Origin: Actinobacteria bacterium UBA959
GTDB taxonomy: Bacteria > Actinomycetota > Actinomycetes > S36-B12 > UBA5976
DNA: 5,087 bases
Assembly (NCBI GenBank): GCA_002293025.1
Contig: DBCL01000004.1
Coordinates: 965-6,051, forward strand
Direction: 5' to 3'
Shown: in pieces, positions 1-5,053 of the stretch
How the letters are laid out: each line of letters opens with the position of its first letter
Numbering within the stretch: the stretch's first letter is position 1
The notes under the pieces: model-generated
What the model saw: only the letters and a program-made list of their open reading frames with translations
Database searches by the model: none
What the model was told of the DNA's origin: nothing
Translations under genes and position numbers: made by a program

Positions 1-338
1 TGTTCTGGTTTGCCACCAATTGGCTTTTCACTAAATACTGCTTTGCCAGCTTTGGTCGCAGCTTCAATCATGGGCAGATGCATCATGTTTGGGGCTGTTA
101 CCCAAACTGCATCAACATCAGCTGCAGTGGCTGCTTCTTCCCAATTGCCAGTAGCACGTGCAAAACCAAATCCTTCAACTGCTTGCTTTTGCCTGTTGGG
201 ATCAGTGTCAGCACAGACTGTCAAAATCGGATCAAACTTACGATCGGGGAACAAGGCTGGGATTCGAGCGGCACTTCTAGAGTGTGCTTGCCCCATCCAG
301 CCAAGGCCCAATACTGCGATTCTGATTGGTTTTCTCAT
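1..338 (-). CDS. Gfo/Idh/MocA family oxidoreductase, N-terminal part (runs off window)
   Basis: Only the first 112 codons are present; the frame is open to base 1, so the gene is cut by the window edge and not broken. The visible part is the NAD(P)-binding Rossmann half of a Gfo/Idh/MocA dehydrogenase. The protein starts MRKPIRIAVLGLGWMG, with the GxGxxG dinucleotide loop at residues 11-16, an acidic CADTD at 42-46 at the end of the second strand, and the family EKPI at 104-107, whose Lys105 is the usual catalytic lysine. The ATG at 338 overlaps the iolB stop (ATGA, 335-338) and has a GGAAGAG ribosome-binding site 7 bases upstream. As the fifth gene of the inositol operon it probably oxidises an inositol isomer or a related polyol. 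The substrate-binding C-terminal domain is outside the window, so myo- and scyllo-inositol dehydrogenase cannot be told apart. Confidence 0.88.
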   Translation of the reverse strand, partial: MRKPIRIAVLGLGWMGQAHSRSAARIPALFPDRKFDPILTVCADTDPNRQKQAVEGFGFARATGNWEEAATAADVDAVWVTAPNMMHLPMIEAATKAGKAVFSEKPIGGKPE

Positions 339-1225
339 TTGTTCACTCTTCCAGTTGCTGAGGTCATTGGGCATCTTGGGTCTTGGGTTTGAGTCTCCCA
401 TGATTGTCTAATCCAGTGATGTTTTGGGTCATCACAAAAACTCATAACTCTATCTTCGGCAGGTCCAGCCATAACATTCAAGAAATACATTGGGTATTCA
501 GGGTAGGCGGTGGATGGCCCGTGATAACCCTCTGGAACTAGATAAACATCTTCATCTCTAACGGTGACTGTTTCATCAACAACACCATCAACTGTGTAAA
601 CATGAAAAGCACCAGCACCTTCAACATCGCCATGAGGGCTATCGCCTTTGCCAATTCGAAAGTAATAGATCTCTTCGTTCATAGTGAGGCAGTTCTCACG
701 GCCATCATGGCGATGTGGTGGCCAAGATGACAAGTTTCCACCAGGGGTTAGCACTTCACAAACAATTATTTTGTCTGCTTCATCAAATTGACCAGGGGTT
801 GCATAGTTAGTTACTTGTCTAGTTGCTCTGCCTGAGCCCCTGACCTCAACTGCGACATCTTCAGCCTTAATGTATTGAACAGGCAGAACCTTGCTGGCTT
901 TGGCGAGGCACAGTGCCACTTCACCAGTTGATCCAGTTAACTCAATCTTTGAGTTAACTGGCAGATAGATCCAATCTGACACTTGAGTAAAAACACCGGC
1001 TCTGCCTTTGAGGGTGAATTCCACACCATCAACTTTGACTTTGAAGTTTTGAGCGGAAAGAGATAACAGCACGCCCTCTTTGTGGTTTAGCTCTACTTCA
1101 AAAGATTTACTTTGATCAAAACTAAAAACATCTAGGCCACAAAACTCCCAGTTGGCAGTTTTAGGTGTGATCGTTGTTTTGGTGGTCTCAGTTTTAAGGC
1201 TGCCTGCAGGGTAGAACCAACTCAT
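335..1225 (-). CDS. iolB: 5-deoxy-glucuronate isomerase IolB
   Basis: IolB is a cytoplasmic cupin-type metalloenzyme that isomerises 5-deoxy-D-glucuronate to 2-deoxy-5-keto-D-gluconate. The 296-residue product is slightly longer than the Bacillus enzyme (about 271). It shows the family's bicupin signature: a metal-site stretch PPHRHDGRENCLTMNEEIYY at 169-188 (His171, His173 and the Glu184/185 pair are likely ligands), then GYHGPSTAYP at 233-242 with His235, then YFLNVMAGP at 247-255, and the C-terminal DDPKHHWIRQSW at 265-276. The first half is the less conserved N-terminal cupin. The ATG at 1225 overlaps the TGA of the upstream aldolase-like gene (1222-1225). No good Shine-Dalgarno sequence is visible, so translation is probably coupled. 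Its own stop overlaps the next start in the same way. Codons 89-98 carry a perfect 13-bp inverted repeat (933-961). Confidence 0.94.
   Translation of the reverse strand: MSWFYPAGSLKTETTKTTITPKTANWEFCGLDVFSFDQSKSFEVELNHKEGVLLSLSAQNFKVKVDGVEFTLKGRAGVFTQVSDWIYLPVNSKIELTGSTGEVALCLAKASKVLPVQYIKAEDVAVEVRGSGRATRQVTNYATPGQFDEADKIIVCEVLTPGGNLSSWPPHRHDGRENCLTMNEEIYYFRIGKGDSPHGDVEGAGAFHVYTVDGVVDETVTVRDEDVYLVPEGYHGPSTAYPEYPMYFLNVMAGPAEDRVMSFCDDPKHHWIRQSWETQTQDPRCPMTSATGRVNK
346..352 (-). promoter_or_regulatory. Ribosome-binding site of the partial dehydrogenase, inside the iolB end
   Basis: GGAAGAG sits seven bases before the ATG at 338 within the 3' end of iolB, so the last gene has its own ribosome entry site in addition to the ATGA overlap. 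Confidence 0.6.
933..961. repeat. Perfect 13-bp inverted repeat inside iolB
   Basis: CCAGTTAACTCAA (933-945) and TTGAGTTAACTGG (949-961) are exact reverse complements around a 3-base centre. The repeat covers iolB codons 89-98 (PVNSKIELTG) without disturbing the frame. No T run follows on either strand, so it is not an intrinsic terminator. Confidence 0.9.
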
Positions 1226-2118
1226 TTTTTAGCATTTCTAACTAATTGAGCAGCCTTAGTAACGGCTTGTTCAACATCTAGTTCGGTGCCATAGAGCAAG
1301 GCTCTACCTGGAACAAGTCCTCGAATATTTGAAACTTTAAGGGCTCGCTCCCAGTTAGCAAATACTTGTGCCCAATTACTTCCTGGGTCGCCACCTAACA
1401 ACAAGATAGGACAGGTGGTGGTAGCTGCAACTTTTTCTGGGTTGGCAGATGCTGGAATCTTGAGCCAAGTGTGCGCTGAAGACGAACCTAAACCAGAAGC
1501 AATTGCTACAACCTTGATTAATCTCTCTTCAGATGGGTCGAGCACTGCTCGACCCTCAGCGTTTTTGAGATATGGCAGCGGCTCAATCATGGACATTAAG
1601 CCTTGATCAGATAGTTGAGTGGTGAGAGTTGCCACCATCTCTAATGTTCTAGCAACCCCTGGGTCAGTGTCTTCAATGCGAAGCAATGTTTTGCCACCAT
1701 CTAATCCCATCTCAGCTATGTGGTGAGCGTCGTAAGCGGTTAGTCGATCGTCCAATTCCCAAGAAGCTCCAATTACACCGCCTCGGTTCATGGTGCCAAT
1801 TGCAATCTTTTCTTCTAGAGCACCAAGCCAGGCCAGCTCTTCCAAGATGTCAGCACTAGCCATCACGCCATCAACACCTTCAACTGCTAAACCTCTAACT
1901 AGTTTGTCTAATAATGTGTAGCGATCTGCAATTGCTAACTTGTCAGAGCCAACAGCGAGCATGCCGCGTGCGGTGTGATCAGCTGCTAGCAGCATTAGGT
2001 GACCATCTTTGCCAGGAATACTGCGGCGAGCGCGCTTTTTCAGTGCTCGCTGCAACGCCTTTGGTTCTTGAACCCGAATGTCTTGCAGAGCGTGATACTT
2101 AGAAATAGGCAGGCTCAT
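1222..2118 (-). CDS. DhnA/LacD-like (beta/alpha)8 aldolase-type protein of actinobacterial inositol clusters
   Basis: The 298-residue soluble protein resembles class I (Schiff-base) aldolases of the DhnA/LacD type and, as far as I can tell, the actinobacterial family annotated as Cgl0159-type (beta/alpha)8-fold proteins. Visible marks are HLMLLAADHTARG at 40-52 (first strand, Asp47), VDGVMASADILEEL at 82-95, the strand-loop AHTWLKIP at 215-222 whose Lys220 is the candidate Schiff-base lysine, and the phosphate-loop-like LLLGGDPGSNW at 239-249. It lies directly after iolC (2-bp gap) and before iolB (4-bp overlap). The likely job is cleavage of 2-deoxy-5-keto-gluconate 6-phosphate to dihydroxyacetone phosphate and malonate semialdehyde, replacing IolJ or the DUF2090 aldolase domain fused to IolC in other bacteria. 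That role is inferred from fold and position. The ATG at 2118 has AAGGA (2128-2132) 9 bases upstream. Confidence 0.82.
   Translation of the reverse strand: MSLPISKYHALQDIRVQEPKALQRALKKRARRSIPGKDGHLMLLAADHTARGMLAVGSDKLAIADRYTLLDKLVRGLAVEGVDGVMASADILEELAWLGALEEKIAIGTMNRGGVIGASWELDDRLTAYDAHHIAEMGLDGGKTLLRIEDTDPGVARTLEMVATLTTQLSDQGLMSMIEPLPYLKNAEGRAVLDPSEERLIKVVAIASGLGSSSAHTWLKIPASANPEKVAATTTCPILLLGGDPGSNWAQVFANWERALKVSNIRGLVPGRALLYGTELDVEQAVTKAAQLVRNAKK
1535..1555. repeat. Short perfect inverted repeat inside the aldolase-like gene
   Basis: GGGTCGAGCA (1535-1544) and TGCTCGACCC (1546-1555) are exact reverse complements about C1545. In RNA this would be a 9-bp GC-rich stem with a 3-base loop. 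It encodes residues 188-195 (EGRAVLDP). Confidence 0.85.
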
Positions 2119-2120
2119 AT

Positions 2121-3074
2121 TTATTTGTCCTTAGTGGTTTCTAGGAAACTATTTAACAGGGTTAGGTCTGGCATGGCATCAGCGCACATCAATTTGGCAG
2201 CCACATAAGCACCAGCACCATTTGCAAAGGCACCAATCTCACTCAAGCTCATTCCTGTGAGCAGCCCATGCACCAGGGCTCCACCAAAAGCATCACCGGC
2301 ACCTAAACCACAAACCACATCAATTTTAAGCGGTGGCACTATTACTCGAGAATCTTTAGTGGCTAGCAGCACTCCTTCACCACCCATTTTCACAATAGCC
2401 AATCTGACACCAAGGTTTAGTAGTTCATCGGCTGCTGCTTGTGGATTGGAGATCCCAATTGCAGTTTCACATTCAATCTTGTTGCCAACTACTACTGTTG
2501 ATAAGGCAATAGCTTTGCGAGCAGCTTCCCCTGCAGTTGCTTGGTCTTTCCAAAAAGATGGGCGGTAATCCAGATCCAAGATAACTTCTGCTTTTCGGTT
2601 TCTAGCTGTTAGCCAAGCAAAGGCTGATGTTGCAGTTGAGCCAGTAGATAAAGCGCAGGCACTCATCCAAAGTATTTTGGTTGATGCTAACTGCTCTGCA
2701 TCTAAGTCTGTTGATATCAAGGTGGTGTCTGGGGCATTTGGGCCACGATAAAAAATAATTTGTGGGTCTTCTGGTGGATCAAGAGCTGCTAATACAACAG
2801 GCGTCATACCAGTTTGGTCGGTTCCGACCAAACTGGTATCGACCCCGAGTTCTTTTAGTTTCTCAACAACATAACCACCTAATGGGTCACCGCCAACTTT
2901 GGTAATTACGGCAGATTTATGACCCAATTTGGCTGCAGCAACTGCCACGTTAGTAGGGGAGCCACCAATTGATTTTTTAAACGTTTGTGGTTGAGCAAAG
3001 GAAGCATTTAACTGTTCAGCATATAAATCAACGCTAACTCGACCAACAGTAATTAGATCAAGGGGCTGTGACAT
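2121..3074 (-). CDS. iolC: 5-dehydro-2-deoxygluconokinase IolC (PfkB family)
   Basis: IolC is a cytoplasmic ATP-dependent sugar kinase that phosphorylates 2-deoxy-5-keto-D-gluconate. From the ATG at 3074 the protein has 317 residues. It carries the IolC-like N-terminus LDLITVGRVSVDLY, PfkB signature 1 GGSPTNVAVAAAKLG at 37-51, the GNKIE motif (Asn198, Glu201) that helps place Mg-ATP, and PfkB signature 2 CGLGAGDAFGG at 255-265 with catalytic base Asp261. Length matches a plain PfkB kinase; the C-terminal DUF2090 aldolase domain fused in many proteobacterial IolC proteins is absent. An in-frame TTG at 3080, immediately after the iolE stop, would add two residues and sits only 5 bases from an AAGG. 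I prefer the ATG because ATG is more usual, but the start is not settled. Codons 79-90 contain a perfect 15-16 bp inverted repeat (2806-2839). Confidence 0.93.
   Translation of the reverse strand: MSQPLDLITVGRVSVDLYAEQLNASFAQPQTFKKSIGGSPTNVAVAAAKLGHKSAVITKVGGDPLGGYVVEKLKELGVDTSLVGTDQTGMTPVVLAALDPPEDPQIIFYRGPNAPDTTLISTDLDAEQLASTKILWMSACALSTGSTATSAFAWLTARNRKAEVILDLDYRPSFWKDQATAGEAARKAIALSTVVVGNKIECETAIGISNPQAAADELLNLGVRLAIVKMGGEGVLLATKDSRVIVPPLKIDVVCGLGAGDAFGGALVHGLLTGMSLSEIGAFANGAGAYVAAKLMCADAMPDLTLLNSFLETTKDK
2128..2132 (-). promoter_or_regulatory. Ribosome-binding site of the aldolase-like gene, inside the iolC end
   Basis: AAGGA lies in the last codons of iolC, nine bases before the ATG at 2118, and supports that start over internal ones. 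Confidence 0.6.
2806..2839. repeat. Perfect 15-16 bp inverted repeat inside iolC
   Basis: ATACCAGTTTGGTCG (2806-2820) and CGACCAAACTGGTAT (2825-2839) are exact reverse complements separated by GTTC, and the outer bases of that spacer also pair. It is the longest tight palindrome in the window. It spans IolC codons 79-90 (DTSLVGTDQTGM from the ATG start) in frame. The iolC mRNA could form a 15-bp stem with a GAAC loop. No U run follows. Confidence 0.93.
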
Positions 3075-3080
3075 TGGCAA

Positions 3081-3983
3081 TTAGGCCTTAGCCAACATTG
3101 GAACTACTACATCTTTGAGGTAGTTAATTGATTGTGATACTGATTCAACAGGTCCTTGGCCATTAGCTGGAACAGCACCAGTGATTGCGGTGTCTTGTTC
3201 AATTACATACCAGCCGTTATAGCCAGCGTTTTCTAGAGCAACAATTATTTGAGCGATTGGCACATCACCTTGACCAAGTGGCGTGAAGAGTCCCTTTTGC
3301 ACACCATTCATGATGGAGGTCTGACGTGCTAATACTTCAGGTGCAATTTGCATGTTTACATCTTTTAGGTGCACATGCCCCACTCGATCTGCGGATTCTT
3401 TAGCGAATTTGACGGTATCAACGCCACCAATTGTCATGTGGCCTGTGTCTAAGCACCACTTCACATCGCAGTTATCAAAAACCCGCTTCACATCAGCATC
3501 TGTTTCAACAACTGTTTGTAGGTGTGGGTGTAATACTTGGGTTAAGCCACGCGCAGCACAGATATCGTCAACTACTCCAAACATTTCCATCATGTGCCCA
3601 AACTCTTCTGCAGACAATGCAGTTGGAATAGACCAGTCCCAGTCAACTACTGGTGATGAGACAAAGTGAGTTGCTCCTGCTTTTTGAAATAGATCTGCAG
3701 TTTTAGTAGCCCAATCAATAGTTGCTTGCTTTTGATTCTTGTCATGCAGTACTACTGGGGTGAAACCACCAATTAATGACATCCCAAATTCACCTAGTTG
3801 GTCTTTTAGTTTTTCAGGCTGATCTGGCAAGAAACCTGGGGCACCAATCTCGGTTGCACAAAGTCCTAAACCTGACATCTCTGCTAAAACTCGATCAGTT
3901 GGGAGCATGGCACCCCAGCCTGGAACTTCACAGATACCCCAAGAAATAGGCGCAGATGCCACCCTGGAAATAAAGTCACTCAT
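3081..3983 (-). CDS. iolE: Inosose dehydratase family TIM-barrel protein, IolE-like
   Basis: The 300-residue protein belongs to the xylose-isomerase-like TIM-barrel superfamily and best fits IolE, which dehydrates 2-keto-myo-inositol (scyllo-inosose) in a metal-dependent reaction. Features seen: APISWG at 11-16, TEIGAPGFLP at 44-53, the IolE-like LHPHLQTVVET at 151-161, the metal motif DTGH at 179-182, HVHLKD at 203-208, GLFTPLGQGD at 231-240, and the C-terminal IEQD at 261-264. The Asp179, His182, His205 and Glu262 positions are the plausible metal ligands or catalytic residues. It is the promoter-proximal gene of the minus-strand operon. The ATG at 3983 is supported by a strong GAGGGAG six bases upstream. 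The related isomerase IolI and other sugar-phosphate epimerases share the fold, so a different inosose-processing step remains possible. Confidence 0.85.
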   Translation of the reverse strand: MSDFISRVASAPISWGICEVPGWGAMLPTDRVLAEMSGLGLCATEIGAPGFLPDQPEKLKDQLGEFGMSLIGGFTPVVLHDKNQKQATIDWATKTADLFQKAGATHFVSSPVVDWDWSIPTALSAEEFGHMMEMFGVVDDICAARGLTQVLHPHLQTVVETDADVKRVFDNCDVKWCLDTGHMTIGGVDTVKFAKESADRVGHVHLKDVNMQIAPEVLARQTSIMNGVQKGLFTPLGQGDVPIAQIIVALENAGYNGWYVIEQDTAITGAVPANGQGPVESVSQSINYLKDVVVPMLAKA

Positions 3984-3989
3984 CTAGTG

Positions 3990-3996
3990 CTCCCTC
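3990..3996 (-). promoter_or_regulatory. Ribosome-binding site of iolE
   Basis: GAGGGAG ends six bases before the iolE ATG (3983). It is the strongest Shine-Dalgarno match in the window and fixes that start. Confidence 0.75.
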
Positions 3997-4049
3997 AAAT
4001 TTGCTAGTAAAGAATTATGGCTACTTTCATGTCAGACTATAAGCCCATA

Positions 4050-4060
4050 TTCAAATTGAA
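4050..4060. promoter_or_regulatory. Candidate operator palindrome TTCAAATTGAA
   Basis: TTCAA-A-TTGAA is a perfect dyad just downstream of the plus-strand -10-like hexamer, where a repressor would block the dehydrogenase promoter. It lies within a wider dyad, ACTTTCA at 4023-4029 and TGAAAGT at 4057-4063. A related 8-bp palindrome, CAAATTTG (3996-4003), abuts the iolE ribosome-binding site and shares the heptamer TCAAATT with it. Operator function is inferred from position and symmetry only. Confidence 0.3.
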
Positions 4061-4072
4061 AGTCGAGCCAGA

Positions 4073-5053
4073 ATGAGAATTGCAGTGGTAGGTGCTGGCC
4101 GAATGGGGTCTATCAGATCTGAAGATCTGCGCCCTGGGGTGGACGAACTAGTTATCTTTAATCGAAGTCTTGATACTGGAACTGCCTTAGCCTCAAAGTT
4201 TGAGGCTAAGGCCATGCCGTTGGATCAGTTGTTTGATCAAGACTTCGATGGCTATGTAGTTGCCACCGCAACTGATGCTCATGCCCATTGGCTTACTCGC
4301 TTGATTGAGAAAGGAAAGCCAATCTTGTGCGAGAAGCCAATTGCGCTGACCGTGGAAGAGACTGATCAAATTATTGACTTAGCAGTTAAGAATAAAACTG
4401 AGATTCAGATTGGTTTTCAACGAAGGTTTGATGCAGGTATTGCAAAGGCTCAGCAACTAGCTAATTCTGGACAACTTGGAGTTTTATATCAGATGCACAT
4501 GTTTGCACATGATCATCAACCATCCGCTGTTGAATTTCTAGCTGGTAGTGGTGGCATATTTAGAGATTTACATGTGCATGATTTTGATTTAGTTCGATGG
4601 ATTACAAATAGCGAAATAGAGACTGTTTATGCCACGAAAGCCGTTCGCGTGTATGAGCAGTATTCAGTTTATGAGGATGCGGATGCCTCCTTGATTCATC
4701 TGGTTACTAAAGATGGAACCCAAGTCAGCATCTCAGGGAGTAGACATAATCCGCTAGGTCACGATGTGCATATGGAGATTTTTGGGTCAAAGGATTCAAT
4801 AGCGGTGGGGGTTAATTCGCGAACGCCAATTAATGTAATCGAACAAGAGATAGGAGTTAACCAGAATCCATATTTTGGATTTGTGGATAGATTTAGATCA
4901 GCATTTCAGTCTGAAACTCAGGCATTCTTGAGCCTTGTTGCGGGACAGATTCCTAATCCTTGCCCGCCAAGTTCCGCCAGGGAAGCTCTGAGGGTTGCAA
5001 TCGCTTGCGAACAGGCTTGGGCGACTAAAAAAGCAGTTGGCATAAGCCACTAA
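4073..5053 (+). CDS. iolG: Gfo/Idh/MocA dehydrogenase, probable inositol 2-dehydrogenase
   Basis: This complete 326-residue cytoplasmic NAD(P)-dependent dehydrogenase likely oxidises myo-inositol (or a close isomer) to the keto form that feeds IolE. The N-terminus MRIAVVGAGRMG has GxGxxG at residues 7-12, placed correctly for the ATG chosen. CEKPI at 86-90 supplies catalytic Lys88; GFQRRFD at 114-120 resembles the IolG GFMRRFD segment; GGIFRDLHVHDFDLVRW at 160-176 supplies Asp165 and His169, completing the Lys/Asp/His set known from inositol dehydrogenases. Length fits the family (about 325-345). It is transcribed away from the iol operon across an 89-bp gap and so has its own promoter; only a weak GAG lies upstream as a ribosome-binding site. 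The exact inositol isomer and cofactor cannot be read from sequence, so the iolG label is provisional. Its first 180 bases are rich in inverted repeats. Confidence 0.85.
   Translation: MRIAVVGAGRMGSIRSEDLRPGVDELVIFNRSLDTGTALASKFEAKAMPLDQLFDQDFDGYVVATATDAHAHWLTRLIEKGKPILCEKPIALTVEETDQIIDLAVKNKTEIQIGFQRRFDAGIAKAQQLANSGQLGVLYQMHMFAHDHQPSAVEFLAGSGGIFRDLHVHDFDLVRWITNSEIETVYATKAVRVYEQYSVYEDADASLIHLVTKDGTQVSISGSRHNPLGHDVHMEIFGSKDSIAVGVNSRTPINVIEQEIGVNQNPYFGFVDRFRSAFQSETQAFLSLVAGQIPNPCPPSSAREALRVAIACEQAWATKKAVGISH
4114..4129. repeat. 7-bp inverted repeat in the iolG-like gene
   Basis: CAGATCT (4114-4120) and AGATCTG (4123-4129) flank GA, and each contains the palindrome AGATCT. It covers codons 14-19 of the dehydrogenase. 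It could arise by chance, but it lies close to the larger nested repeats that follow. Confidence 0.7.
4161..4249. repeat. Outer 14-bp inverted repeat pair of a nested structure
   Basis: ATCGAAGTCTTGAT (4161-4174) and ATCAAGACTTCGAT (4236-4249) are exact reverse complements 61 bases apart, and they enclose the inner perfect repeat at 4184-4212. The arms encode residues 30-34 and 55-59 of the dehydrogenase. RNA or single-stranded DNA of this stretch could fold into a two-tier stem. Confidence 0.88.
4184..4212. repeat. Inner perfect 14-bp inverted repeat in the iolG-like gene
   Basis: GCCTTAGCCTCAAA (4184-4197) and TTTGAGGCTAAGGC (4199-4212) are exact reverse complements about G4198; a real hairpin would open the central bases, leaving an 11-12 bp stem. 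It encodes residues 38-47 (ALASKFEAKA). No T run follows. Confidence 0.92.

Larger units (their letters stand above)
1..3983 (-). other. Inositol-catabolism operon (iolE-iolC-aldolase-iolB-dehydrogenase)
   Basis: Five minus-strand genes are packed with junctions of +6 (or 0), +2, -4 and -4 bases. The two overlaps are both ATGA, the classic arrangement for translational coupling. No terminator-like hairpin followed by a T run is seen at any junction. The order of action in the pathway differs from gene order. The operon continues past base 1, where the missing pathway genes iolD and iolA might be found. Confidence 0.88.
3984..4072. promoter_or_regulatory. Divergent promoter region between iolE operon and iolG-like gene
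   Basis: The 89-bp gap must hold the promoters of both divergent units. Two back-to-back -10-like hexamers overlap: TATAGT on the minus strand (4036-4041, toward iolE) and TATAAG on the plus strand (4038-4043, toward the dehydrogenase). Neither has a convincing TTGACA-like -35 at 16-18 bases. Predicted leaders would be about 45 bases for iolE and about 20-25 for the dehydrogenase. Shared control by an inositol-responsive repressor is plausible from gene context, but no regulator gene is in the window. Confidence 0.55.

Noticed and set aside
1225..1231. A6 run at the aldolase-iolB junction as a frameshift slippery site
   Set aside because: The run is TAAAAAATGA, not a full slippery heptamer, and both proteins are complete with a normal ATGA coupled stop-start.
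1629..1702. 12-bp direct repeat TTGCCACCATCT at 1629-1640 and 1691-1702
   Set aside because: Only two copies in different protein contexts with no further flanking identity; too little to call a repeat element.
12..3433. GCCACCAATTG repeated at 12-22, 2961-2971 and 3423-3433
   Set aside because: In each case it encodes an Ile-Gly-Gly stretch with the same preferred codons in three genes, so it is explained by protein sequence and codon choice.
10..3669. Many plus-strand open frames of 60-130 codons opposite the minus-strand operon
   Set aside because: They lie fully antisense to recognisable iol genes, have unusual Ser/Cys/Thr-rich composition, no family motifs and no ribosome-binding sites; they are shadows.
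933..4212. Intragenic hairpins as intrinsic terminators or attenuators
   Set aside because: None is followed by a T run on the transcribed strand, and each lies in the middle of an intact gene.
4904..4916. TTTCAG-T-CTGAAA palindrome late in the dehydrogenase gene
   Set aside because: Six-bp arms with a one-base centre are expected about once in 5 kb by chance.
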